Positions 52,776 through 64,000 of a stretch of 64,000 bases of DNA are shown piece after piece; position 1 is the stretch's first letter; every line of letters begins with the position of its first letter. Below the pieces are notes generated by a model. That model was not told the DNA's origin. It did no database searches and saw only the letters and a program-made list of their open reading frames with translations. Position numbers and translations under genes: made by a program. The DNA comes from Streptomyces canus 299MFChir4.1 (GTDB lineage Bacteria > Actinomycetota > Actinomycetes > Streptomycetales > Streptomycetaceae), in the NCBI RefSeq assembly GCF_000383615.1, contig NZ_KB911585.1:282939-346938 (forward strand). Direction: 5' to 3'.

Positions 52776-53660
52776 CTAAGGGCGGGCGAGGATCACCGAG
52801 CGGGTGAGGTGGCGGGGCCGGTCCGGGTCGAGTCGGCGGGCCGCGGCGACGGCGACCGCGAGGCGCTGCACGCGGACCAGTTCGGCGAGCGGGTCCAGGG
52901 CACCCGCTACCCACAGTCCGCCGGTCTCCCGCACCTGTTCGGCCAGCCCTTCCGGGGCCTCGCCGAGCATCCAGGCGGCGGTGCCGTGGGTGGTGATGCT
53001 GATGGGGCCGTGCCGGTACTCCATCGCCGGGTAGGCCTCGGTCCAGGCGAGGGAGGCCTCGCGCATCTTCAGCCCGGCCTCGTTGGCCAGCCCCACCGTC
53101 CAGCCCCGGCCGAGGAAGGTGAACTGCGTGCACTCGACGAGGCCTTCGGGCAGGGGCGTCGAGAGCGCGGTGCGGGCGTCGGCGACGACGGCGTCCGTGT
53201 GCAGGCCCAGGTGGGCGCGGAGCAGGGTGAGGGCGGTGGTCGCGAACCTCGTCTGGACGACGGAGCGTTCGTCGGCGAAGTCGAGGACGACGACCTCGTC
53301 GGCGGCGGCCATGACGGGGGTGGCGGGGTCTGCGGTGAGCGCGGTGGTGCGGGTGCGCCCCTTCAACTGCCCCAGCACGTCGAGGACTTCGGTCGTCGTA
53401 CCGGAGCGGGTGAGGGCCACGACCCGGTCGTACGAGCGGCCGTGCGGGAACTCCGACGCGGCGAAGGCGTCCGTCTCGCCCTGGCCCGCGGCCTCCCGCA
53501 GCGCCGCCACCGCCTGCGCCATGAAGTACGAGGTGCCGCACCCGACGACGGCGACCCGCTCTCCGGCTGCCGGAAGCGCGTCGGCGTGGCGTGCGGCCTC
53601 CGTGGCCGCGCGGGTCCAGCACTCGGGCTGGCTGGTCAGCTCGTCCTCGACATGGGTCAT
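52776..53660 (-). CDS. SIS-domain aldose-ketose isomerase (AgaS/GlmS-like)
   Basis: The 294-aa protein has two SIS domains. The first shows VAVVGCGTSYFMAQAVAALR and VVALTRSGTTTEVLDVL. The second includes FLGRGWTVGLANEAGLKMRE and AMEYRHGPIS. Such proteins deaminate and isomerise amino-sugar phosphates. GGAGG lies 8 nt before the ATG at 53660; a longer open frame to 53723 lacks a ribosome site and crosses the operator. It is 8 nt upstream of the aldolase gene, forming a two-gene operon. Confidence 0.88.
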   Translation of the reverse strand: MTHVEDELTSQPECWTRAATEAARHADALPAAGERVAVVGCGTSYFMAQAVAALREAAGQGETDAFAASEFPHGRSYDRVVALTRSGTTTEVLDVLGQLKGRTRTTALTADPATPVMAAADEVVVLDFADERSVVQTRFATTALTLLRAHLGLHTDAVVADARTALSTPLPEGLVECTQFTFLGRGWTVGLANEAGLKMREASLAWTEAYPAMEYRHGPISITTHGTAAWMLGEAPEGLAEQVRETGGLWVAGALDPLAELVRVQRLAVAVAAARRLDPDRPRHLTRSVILARP

Positions 53661-53679
53661 GCCGTACGCCTCCGTCGTT

Positions 53680-53723
53680 TTGATTGTTCTTGCAAGATAC
53701 AGCGGCCTTTCAAGCACAATCAA
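53680..53723. promoter_or_regulatory. paired inverted operators of a DeoR-type regulator
   Basis: TTGATTGTTCTTGCAAG (53680-53696) recurs inverted at 53707-53723 (TTGATTGTGCTTGAAAG on the minus strand), 15 of 17 identical with 10 nt between them. They lie between the SIS gene and the divergent DeoR gene, so the DeoR protein probably represses both. Confidence 0.7.
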
Positions 53724-53783
53724 GCATTCGTGCGCAAGGATGGTGCGCTAAAGTCGCCGGAGGTGGAGGAGCGGAGGATAGGG

Positions 53784-54563
53784 ATGTCCCGGGACGCCCG
53801 TTGGAAGGCGCTGCTGGAGCTGCTCGTCGAGCGGGGCCGGCTGGACGTCGAGGAGGCGGCCGCCGATCTGGAGGTCTCGGCCGCCACGATCCGCCGTGAC
53901 TTCGACCAGCTGGCCGAGCAGCAGATGCTGGTGCGCACCCGGGGCGGGGCCGTCGTGCACGGGGTGTCGTACGAGCTGCCGCTGCGGTACAAGACGGCCC
54001 GCCACGCCTCCGAGAAGCAGCGCATCGCGAAGGCGGTCGGGGAGCTGATCGCGCCAGGTGAGGCGGTGGGGCTGACCGGGGGCACGACCACGACCGAGGT
54101 GGCGCGGGCGCTCGCCGTGCGCGGGGACCTCGCCGGCGGCTCCCCCGCTCTGACGATCGTCACGAACGCCCTCAACATCGCCAATGAGCTGGCGGTACGT
54201 CCCCAGTTCAAGATCGTGCTGACGGGCGGGGTCGCGCGTCCGCAGTCGTACGAGCTCGTCGGGCCGCTCGCGGACGGCGTGCTGAGCCAGATCACCCTCG
54301 ACGTGGCGGTGCTCGGTGTCGTCGCCTTCGACGTCACGCACGGTGCCGCCGCCCACGACGAGGCGGAGGCCGCGATCAACCGGCTGCTGTGCGAGCGGGC
54401 CGAGCGGGTCGTCGTCGCCGCCGACTCCAGCAAGCTGGGGCAGCGCGCCTTCGCCCGGATCTGCGCCGCCGAGAAGGTCGGCACGCTGGTCACGGACGCG
54501 GCGGCGGCGCCGGAGACGGTCCTGCGGTTCGAGGAGGCAGGGCTGCGGGTCCTCACCGTCTGA
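53784..54563 (+). CDS. DeoR-family regulator of the aldolase/SIS unit
   Basis: The 259-aa regulator has a helix-turn-helix in residues 18-60 (GRLDVEEAAADLEVSAATIR, then RDFDQLAEQ) and an effector domain with GLTGGTTTTEVA, VLTGGVARPQ, LVGPLAD and VVVAADSSKLG. GGAGG lies about 6 nt before the ATG at 53784. Divergence from the SIS-aldolase operon and the paired operator between them make local control likely. Confidence 0.9.
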   Translation: MSRDARWKALLELLVERGRLDVEEAAADLEVSAATIRRDFDQLAEQQMLVRTRGGAVVHGVSYELPLRYKTARHASEKQRIAKAVGELIAPGEAVGLTGGTTTTEVARALAVRGDLAGGSPALTIVTNALNIANELAVRPQFKIVLTGGVARPQSYELVGPLADGVLSQITLDVAVLGVVAFDVTHGAAAHDEAEAAINRLLCERAERVVVAADSSKLGQRAFARICAAEKVGTLVTDAAAAPETVLRFEEAGLRVLTV

Positions 54564-54643
54564 AGGCCGGGGAGATTCGGTGTGCGGGCGTTCCCCTGAC
54601 ACCCGTGGCCGATCCTGCTTAGGCTGATCCGCAGGAGGCTGCG

Positions 54644-56485
<1,842 letters not shown>

Positions 56486-56527
56486 GCACCCGGAATAGCC
56501 GCCACCCGGTCCCACGTTGCCGCCAGC

Positions 56528-57403
56528 ATGACGACGAACGCGCCGAAGCCCGAGGTCCTTCGATACACCGCCTTCGCCAGCTCTCCCGAGGGCGGCAACC
56601 CCGCCGGCGTCGTACTGGACGCCTCCACCCTGGACGACGGGGACATGCTGGCCATCGCCGCCGAGCTCGGATACTCCGAGTCCGCCTTCCTGACCGCGCC
56701 GCCCGAGGGACTGGACGGGCCGGAGGGCCGGACGTTCACCATCCGTTACTTCAGCCCCAAGGCCGAGGTGCCGTTCTGCGGGCACGCCACCGTCGCGACG
56801 GCTGTCGCGCTGGCCGAGCGGATCGGCCCGGGAGAGCTGGTGTTCGCCACCCCCGCCGGGACCGTGCCGGTGTCGGTGGCCGAGGAGGGCGGGACGGTCA
56901 GGGCCACGCTCACCAGCGTCGCACCGCATGTCGGGGAGGTCTCCGAGGCCGACCTCGCGGAGGCGCTGGCCGCGCTCGACTGGCCCGCCACCGATCTCGA
57001 CCCGGCGTTCCCGCCCAAGATCGCGTTCGCGGGTGCCCGCCATCTCGTCCTGGCGGCGGCGACCCGCGCGCGCCTCGCGGAGCTGGTGTACGACTTCGCG
57101 CGCCTCGAAGCCCTGATGCACCGACTGGACCTGACCACGGTCCAGTTGGTGTGGCGGGAGTCGGACACCGTCTTCCACGTCCGTGACCCGTTCCCCGTGG
57201 GCGGTGTCGTCGAGGACCCGGCGACCGGTGCAGCGGCCGCGGCGTTCGGTGCGTACACCCGCGAGCTCGGGCTGGTCCCCGAGGACGCCGTCCTCACTCT
57301 GCACCAGGGTGAGGACCTGGGCCGCCCCGGTGAGCTCACGGTGACCCTGCGCGCGGGCGACCCCCGGGTGCGGGTCGGGGGCGCGGGGGCCCTCATCGGC
57401 TGA
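56528..57403 (+). CDS. PhzF-family isomerase
   Basis: The 291-aa protein has the PhzF features: SPEGGNPAGVVL at the N-terminus, the catalytic glutamate in LGYSESAFL, FCGHATVATAVAL and EDPATGAAAAAFGAY. PhzF isomerases act in phenazine formation, but most members in other genomes have unknown substrates. No phenazine genes are nearby. It stands 43 nt after the GH15 gene. Confidence 0.88.
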   Translation: MTTNAPKPEVLRYTAFASSPEGGNPAGVVLDASTLDDGDMLAIAAELGYSESAFLTAPPEGLDGPEGRTFTIRYFSPKAEVPFCGHATVATAVALAERIGPGELVFATPAGTVPVSVAEEGGTVRATLTSVAPHVGEVSEADLAEALAALDWPATDLDPAFPPKIAFAGARHLVLAAATRARLAELVYDFARLEALMHRLDLTTVQLVWRESDTVFHVRDPFPVGGVVEDPATGAAAAAFGAYTRELGLVPEDAVLTLHQGEDLGRPGELTVTLRAGDPRVRVGGAGALIG

Positions 57404-57406
57404 GGG

Positions 57407-58405
57407 TCAGTGGCCGTGCGCGCCGGAGGACGCGTGGGGAGCCTCGTCCATGGGCGCGGCGACCGCTCCTCGCGCGCTGACCGTGAACGCGGCGGTGTGC
57501 ACCTTGCCGTCGTGCTTGAAGTCGAGGAAGAGCCGGTAGGTGCCGCTGCTGGGCGCCGTGGCCGTGAAGGAGATGGCCGGGCCGGCGGCGGTGGTGCCGT
57601 CGCCCGGCTCGCCGTTCGGGTGGACGTGGAGGTAGGCGAGGTCGCCGGAGCGCAGGGCGACCAGGTGGCCGTAGGCGCCGAGATAGGGCTGGAGGTCGGT
57701 GACCGGCCTGCCACCTCGGGACACGGTCAGTTTCAGCGCGTGGGCGGCGCCGGGGCGCAGGGCTCCGCCGAGCTTCACCTCGTAGCCGTCGGTCGTGGCG
57801 GTGGTGTCCGGCGCCGGCACGGGCTGTGGCGCGTAGGTGCCCGACACGGCCAGATCCGCGCCGAGGGTGAGGTTCTCGGCGCCCTTCTTCTCCGGGGTGA
57901 AGTCGGCGAAGACCCGGTAACCGCCCGCCCGGGGCAGGGACACGGGGATGCTCCAGGTTCCGTCGGCGGCCCGGGCGGGGTGCAGATGACGGTAGGTGTT
58001 CAGGTCGCGTGAGGCGACGATGAGGTGGAGTTCCTTGTCGTGCTCCCGGCGGAAGGCGGTGACCGCGCGGCCGTCGTCGCCCCGGATGGCGAAGCGGAGG
58101 TCGGCGGTGCGTCCGGCCACGAGGCGAGGGGTCCGCAGATCGAGGGTGTAGCCGTTCTCGGAGATCTGGAGGCCGCCGGCCGGGGACGTCTCGTGCCCCG
58201 AGTGCCCCTCGCGCCCCGAGTGTCCCGAGCGGCCCGGTGCTCCTGGGTGCTCCGATTCCCCTGAGCCGCCGCCCGTGTGCGCGTCGTGACGGGCGGGCGG
58301 CTCGTCGTCGACGACGGGGCCCATGCCCTGGCCCACGCCGTAGGCGGTGCCGAACGTCGCGGCCAGCGCGGCGGCGAATGCGGTGATCTTCAGTCCAGCG
58401 TGCAT
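57407..58405 (-). CDS. secreted His-rich copper-associated protein
   Basis: This 332-aa protein has a signal peptide (KITAFAAALAATFGTAYGVG), a histidine/glycine-rich linker (RSGHSGREGHSGHE) and two beta-rich domains of the kind found in actinobacterial copper-handling proteins. Its C-terminus is His-rich (SSGAHGH). The divergent partner is the copper ATPase with CsoR-like sites between them, which supports a role outside the membrane in binding copper. The exact family function is not known. Confidence 0.75.
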   Translation of the reverse strand: MHAGLKITAFAAALAATFGTAYGVGQGMGPVVDDEPPARHDAHTGGGSGESEHPGAPGRSGHSGREGHSGHETSPAGGLQISENGYTLDLRTPRLVAGRTADLRFAIRGDDGRAVTAFRREHDKELHLIVASRDLNTYRHLHPARAADGTWSIPVSLPRAGGYRVFADFTPEKKGAENLTLGADLAVSGTYAPQPVPAPDTTATTDGYEVKLGGALRPGAAHALKLTVSRGGRPVTDLQPYLGAYGHLVALRSGDLAYLHVHPNGEPGDGTTAAGPAISFTATAPSSGTYRLFLDFKHDGKVHTAAFTVSARGAVAAPMDEAPHASSGAHGH

Positions 58406-58449
58406 GACCGGCTCCTCCGGCTCGACAGGGGTTCCCGATGCACTTCACC

Positions 58450-58466
58450 ATACCCCTGGGGGGTAC
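58450..58466. promoter_or_regulatory. CsoR-like site 1
   Basis: ATACCCCTGGGGGGTAC is a near-palindrome of the TACCC...GGGTA type bound by the copper repressor CsoR in actinobacteria. It lies upstream of the secreted copper protein. Confidence 0.6.
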
Positions 58467-58496
58467 CAAGTCAACCCGCCCGATCGCTTGCTCTGG

Positions 58497-58515
58497 ATAC
58501 CTACCCGGGGTATAC
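58497..58515. promoter_or_regulatory. CsoR-like site 2
   Basis: ATACCTACCCGGGGTATAC contains the core TACCCGGGGTA (58502-58512). Central to the divergent gap, it could control both copper genes. Confidence 0.65.
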
Positions 58516-58532
58516 AGGAGTCGCATCACAGA

Positions 58533-58549
58533 ATACCCCCACCCGGTAT
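58533..58549. promoter_or_regulatory. CsoR-like site 3
   Basis: ATACCCCCACCCGGTAT is a third site of the same kind, 16 nt before the copA ATG, placed to block its expression. Confidence 0.6.
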
Positions 58550-58564
58550 CCATGAGGAGCGTCG

Positions 58565-60820
<2,256 letters not shown>

Positions 60821-60981
60821 CCCGGCGGGCGGGGACTCCAAGCTCAGGAGGCCCTGCCCGTCCGGTTCTCGGCCGGGTCGTGCGGCGAGGCTGCTGCCGG
60901 ACCGACACTCAGCATGTCGGCGAACAGGGTCATCCGGGGACCGAAGACCTCACCGGGTTCACGCGCACGCATCCCGCTCAT

Positions 60982-61170
60982 CCAGCGGGCGTTGGCGGTA
61001 AACCGGATGGACTGCCGGGCATCCCTGCGGGACTTGAACCGTGGCGGGCCCAGTTCGGGGCCCTTGCGGGTGCCCTTGAAGGAGGCGAAGAAGTTGCGGT
61101 AGGCGCTCTCGGCGTCTCGCAGGGACTGCTGGAGCACCACCGCGGAGACCTCACCCAGCCAGGACCGCTC
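60982..61170 (-). pseudogene. TnpB (IS200/IS605 OrfB) fragment
   Basis: About 60 residues, WLGEVSAVVLQQSLRDAESA then YRNFFASFKGTRKGP and GPPRFKSRRDARQSIRFTAN, match the N-terminal part of TnpB. The RuvC nuclease residues, zinc finger and both ends are absent, so it is a remnant. No guide-RNA (omegaRNA) end can be identified. It lies next to the truncated lipoprotein start. Confidence 0.75.
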
Positions 61171-61199
61171 GGCAGTCCGTGAAGCTCCGCATCGCAGCC

Positions 61200-61298
61200 G
61201 CCGACCGATTCCCCGGATCCCCCGCAAGCGGCCGCCGGCGCGCGGAGCGCGAGTGCGACGGCCGAAGCGCAGAACCCCTTTGTCCTGTGGCCGGGCAT
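61200..61298 (-). pseudogene. truncated lipoprotein N-terminus
   Basis: From an ATG at 61298, with GAGGTGA about 8 nt upstream, the frame reads MPGHRTKGFCASAVALALRA, then PAAAC and GGSGES. This is a lipoprotein signal peptide with a lipobox cysteine near residue 25, typical of ABC sugar-binding proteins. Similarity and frame end near 61200, where TnpB sequence begins, so the gene was cut after its signal. It follows the cupin gene on the same strand. Confidence 0.5.
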
Positions 61299-61368
61299 GC
61301 CGAGGTCACCTCATCCTTTCCTCGGACTTTCCACGCCCCCCTCGGAACTCCCCCCAGTACGAACGGTG

Positions 61369-62118
61369 TTACTCGCCGCCGTACGGCAGTGTCGTGCCCG
61401 GCAGGTTGTACTCGTCGCGTCTGCCGCACATCCCGAAGCCGCCGAGCCGGGTCGGCGCGGCCTCGTGGGCGGTCGCCTCGCCCAGGTACGACAGCTCGCC
61501 GGACGCCAGCGCGTCGAGCTGGACGCCGGTGCGCTCGGCGGTGGCCAGGGCACCGGCCCGCCACAGCTCACGCCAGTGGGGCACCTTGTCCCGCACCAGC
61601 CGGGCGGCGGCCCGCTGGAACTCCAGGTACGGGCCGTTGTCGCCGGCGTCCAGGGCCTCGCGCAGCAGTAGGTAGCCCTCGACGGCGAGGTCCCTGCGGC
61701 GGCGGGCGGCGTCCGCCGTGTCCGGCCCGGTGCCGGGCGGGAGTTGGGCCGCCGACGCGTACCGCGCGGGGTCGGCGAGCACCTCCGGCGGGAAGGTGAA
61801 GACGGCGTCCCCGGCCTCGGGCAGGCCGCTGTTCTGCATCAGCACGGTGATGCGCAGGTCGCCGCCCTGGACCATGCGGTGCACGGTGCCCGGGGTGAAC
61901 CAGGCGATCGAGCCGGGCTCCAGGGGGATCTCGCGGTAGCCGTCCGGACTCAGCGTCTGCACGGCGCCCCGGCCGCCGGTGACGACGTACGCCTCGGTGC
62001 ACACCAGGTGCAGATGCGGGCTGCCGCCGCAGACGCCGTCGGCGGCCTCCCAGTCGTAGGCGCTCAGGTGGGACAGGCCCACGGCGCCCGGCAGGGGGTG
62101 GGGAAGGCCGGACTTCAC
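61369..62118 (-). CDS. cupin-domain protein of the Gfo/PmoA operon
   Basis: This 249-aa protein has a cupin beta-barrel (GGSPHLHLVCTEAYVVTGGR, then IAWFTPGTVHRM) followed by a helical C-terminal region. The metal histidines HLH and H are present. It may be a sugar isomerase or a sensor. The GTG at 62118 overlaps the stop of the PmoA gene (GTGA), so the genes are translationally coupled. Confidence 0.75.
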   Translation of the reverse strand: MKSGLPHPLPGAVGLSHLSAYDWEAADGVCGGSPHLHLVCTEAYVVTGGRGAVQTLSPDGYREIPLEPGSIAWFTPGTVHRMVQGGDLRITVLMQNSGLPEAGDAVFTFPPEVLADPARYASAAQLPPGTGPDTADAARRRRDLAVEGYLLLREALDAGDNGPYLEFQRAAARLVRDKVPHWRELWRAGALATAERTGVQLDALASGELSYLGEATAHEAAPTRLGGFGMCGRRDEYNLPGTTLPYGGE

Positions 62119-63041
62119 CAGGACAGGCCTTCCAGACACGAGGACACGCGCTCCCCGTCCCAGGCGCCGTCGGCGACGACCAGCCGGTAGCGGTACTCGA
62201 AGGACTCCCCCGGCGGCAGCCCGAACTCCTCGAAGAACGCCCAGGAGAACGCGACCGTGGGGAAGGGCTCGGAGCGCACGAACCAGTGCGACTCGTGGAT
62301 CGCGGTCCGCGGATCGAGGTTCTCGGGGGCGTGCGCGAAGACCAGCGTGGAATGCGCGTCCACGTCGTCGTGTTCGGTGGTGAAGGCGAGCCAGGGACTC
62401 TGGCTGCCCATCAGCTTGTCCGCGTCGCCGCCGGTGTCCGGGGCGAAGACCGCCCCGCCGGTGAAGTCGCGGGGGCCCCGCCACTGGAGCCCGGTGTAGC
62501 CGGCCATGTCACGGCCCGCGGTGGTGGGGGAACCGAAGGCGAGGGGCTCGGCACGCAGATTGGTGAGCCGGATCGACCAGTCGAGCGCCCAGGAGCCGGC
62601 GCCCTCGTCGACCGAGTGGACGGCCAGTCCCCGCTCTTCCCGGGCCCACTCCTCGCCGCCGTTCTCCACCCAGGTCAGCGCCTCGGTGACGTCCAGCCGG
62701 GCCTCGGAGACCGTGAAGGCGGTGAAGCCGTCGTGCCGCATGGAGCCGACACGCTCCGGCAGGGGCAGATAGCCCTTCCCGTGGACATAGCAGTTGCCGC
62801 CCCAGAAGTTCTGCCCCGACAGATGGCTCGCCGTCATCTGCAGGCCCTTGTGCCAGCGGTGGTCGTTGGGGCGGTAGCCGGTCACCGTGCGGCCGCCCAG
62901 GGTGCGCACCGGGTGGGCGTAGGGCTTCCGGGCCTCGAAGGCCTCGGGGTCGGGTCGGTAGACGTAGCGGAGGATCTCCGTGCCGTTCGCCGCCTCGACG
63001 GCGATGTGCTCGCCGTGGACGTGGCTGACGCGGATACTCAT
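62115..63041 (-). CDS. PmoA/DUF6807-family protein
   Basis: This 308-aa beta-rich protein (RPYAHPVRTLGG-type N-terminal region, with NDHRWHKGLQMTASHLSGQN and GRDMAGYTGLQWRGPRDFTG) is recognisable as the family annotated PmoA or DUF6807, commonly encoded beside Gfo/Idh/MocA oxidoreductases in carbohydrate loci. The function is unknown. It overlaps the genes on both sides by 4 nt (ATGA and GTGA). Confidence 0.8.
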   Translation of the reverse strand: MSIRVSHVHGEHIAVEAANGTEILRYVYRPDPEAFEARKPYAHPVRTLGGRTVTGYRPNDHRWHKGLQMTASHLSGQNFWGGNCYVHGKGYLPLPERVGSMRHDGFTAFTVSEARLDVTEALTWVENGGEEWAREERGLAVHSVDEGAGSWALDWSIRLTNLRAEPLAFGSPTTAGRDMAGYTGLQWRGPRDFTGGAVFAPDTGGDADKLMGSQSPWLAFTTEHDDVDAHSTLVFAHAPENLDPRTAIHESHWFVRSEPFPTVAFSWAFFEEFGLPPGESFEYRYRLVVADGAWDGERVSSCLEGLSW

Positions 63042-64000
63042 GCGCGCTCCTTGGGGGCCCAGTGGGGGTGGTCGCCGTGCATGGCCGGGTAGAAGGGGTC
63101 GCCCGGCGCGATCTCGCCCGCGTGCACGGGCCGCCCGGTGAACGCGGACTTGTAGAGCGCGGCGGCGAACTCGAGGGTGGCACGCGCGTCGGCGCCGCTG
63201 CCGGGAGGCCTGACACCGTTGTCGTACGCATCGAGCAGCGTGGCGAGCTGGGCCGTGTGCGAGCTGGGCACGTCCGCGGCGGGGGTGCGCCAGGCGTCGA
63301 CGCGGTCGGCGGCCACGTGGGGGGCGGGCGTGTAGGTCCAGTCCTCGTTGCGGTGCCCGTACAGATGGGTGAGTTCGACGGTCGCGTCGGCGCAGTCGAT
63401 GCGGATGCGGCTCACCTCGTCGGGTGACAGCACGCTGTTGACGACGGTGGCGAGGGCGCCGTTCTCGAACCGGACGAGGGCCGTGGAGACGTCCTCGCTC
63501 TCGGTGTCGTGGACCAGCCGGGCCGCCATGGCGCGGATCTCCGTCCACGGGCCGAGCAGGTGCAGGAGAAGGTCGTACTGGTGGATGCCGTGGCCCATGG
63601 TCGGGCCGCCGCCCTCGCTGGCCCAGGTGCCGCGCCACGGTACGGCGTAGTAGGCGGCGTCCCGGTGCCAGGTGGTCTGGCAGTGCGCGACCCGGGGGGC
63701 GCCCAGCTCGCCGGCGGCGATGAGCTCGCGCGCGTGGACGGCGCCGGAGCCGTAGCGGTGCTGGAAGACCACGGAGGCGTAGGCGCCGGACGCCTCCTCG
63801 GCCGCGGCGATCTCGTCGTACTCGGCGAGCGAAAGGGTCAGGGGCTTCTCGCACAGCACCCAGGCGCCGGCCTTGAGGGCGGCCACCGTCTGCTCCCGGT
63901 GCAGCGACGGCGGGGTGCCGATGAGGACCAGATCGGGGCGTACGGCGTCCAGCATCGCGGCCATCGAGGTGTACCCGGCGACCTGGCCGCCCGCGAGCTC
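63038..64000 (-). CDS. Gfo/Idh/MocA oxidoreductase, N-terminus cut by window edge
   Basis: The frame is open through the right edge of the window. The visible 320 residues include the catalytic-site motif WVLCEKPLTLSLAEYDEI, GGGPTMGHGIHQYDLLLHLL and a C-terminal beta domain. The NAD(P)-binding glycine loop lies beyond the edge. Such enzymes oxidise or reduce sugars and inositols. It is first in an operon with PmoA and the cupin protein. Confidence 0.88.
   Translation of the reverse strand, partial: ELAGGQVAGYTSMAAMLDAVRPDLVLIGTPPSLHREQTVAALKAGAWVLCEKPLTLSLAEYDEIAAAEEASGAYASVVFQHRYGSGAVHARELIAAGELGAPRVAHCQTTWHRDAAYYAVPWRGTWASEGGGPTMGHGIHQYDLLLHLLGPWTEIRAMAARLVHDTESEDVSTALVRFENGALATVVNSVLSPDEVSRIRIDCADATVELTHLYGHRNEDWTYTPAPHVAADRVDAWRTPAADVPSSHTAQLATLLDAYDNGVRPPGSGADARATLEFAAALYKSAFTGRPVHAGEIAPGDPFYPAMHGDHPHWAPKERA

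Overview
The window is high-GC actinobacterial chromosome, almost certainly Streptomyces. The evidence is the strong G/C bias at third codon positions, frequent GTG starts, rare TTA codons confined to two accessory genes, the glpF-glpK-glpD order, tandem TerD-domain and Cds1-type proteins, and many one- or two-gene units on both strands.

Region 1 (1-8817) is accessory DNA with visibly lower GC. It carries a small group of amino-acid and peptide enzymes: an ATP-grasp ligase (1-1157, minus, cut by the window edge), a divergent D-Ala-D-Ala-ligase-like protein with an altered omega loop (1582-2634), a serine racemase/threonine dehydratase-type PLP enzyme (2688-3590), a C39-like papain-fold protein (3616-4251, minus) and an M55 D-aminopeptidase (4377-5216). 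The ligase and PLP genes each contain a TTA codon, so bldA control is likely. No NRPS is present. The group could make, modify or degrade a small D-amino-acid-containing peptide, and it is the best candidate here for an undescribed system. It is followed by decayed IS5 and IS110 pieces, a perfect 16-bp hairpin, an XRE/TPR-like regulator (6250-7488) and about 1.3 kb of gene relics.

Region 2 (8818-16308) handles glycerol and small carbon compounds: dhaK (minus), then glpF, glpK and glpD (plus), then an MHS-family transporter. A relic of an Mrr-type restriction endonuclease lies between dhaK and glpF. Two similar degenerate sequences lie at the outer edges of the glycerol block.

Region 3 (16358-38085) looks like ordinary streptomycete chromosome: a GAF/PucR regulator, 3-hydroxybutyrate dehydrogenase, NUDIX, Lnt, an O-antigen-ligase-like protein, a MurI-like racemase, an HpnB-like glycosyltransferase, a tandem TerD protein, MOSC, a beta-helix/AAA+ fusion, a large membrane protein with a lipase-like domain, DeoR, SRPBCC, Cds1 and an anti-sigma-type ATPase.

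Region 4 (38336-49964) holds a SHOCT/ABC-ATPase/FtsX-permease operon with overlapping start and stop codons, divergent from a TetR gene with its own palindrome. Cupin, DUF4865 and phosphotriesterase-like genes follow. Then come a SUKH-like protein, a LysR relic, an NAD-epimerase-like protein, RpiB/LacA, NUDIX, a ROK regulator and AlkB.

Region 5 (50027-64000) holds RlmG and a second methyltransferase, an amino-sugar-type unit (class II aldolase, SIS isomerase, divergent DeoR with paired operators), GH15, PhzF, a copper module (secreted His-rich protein and CopA, with three CsoR-like sites between them), a TnpB relic beside a truncated lipoprotein start, and a translationally coupled Gfo/Idh/MocA-PmoA-cupin operon that runs off the right edge.
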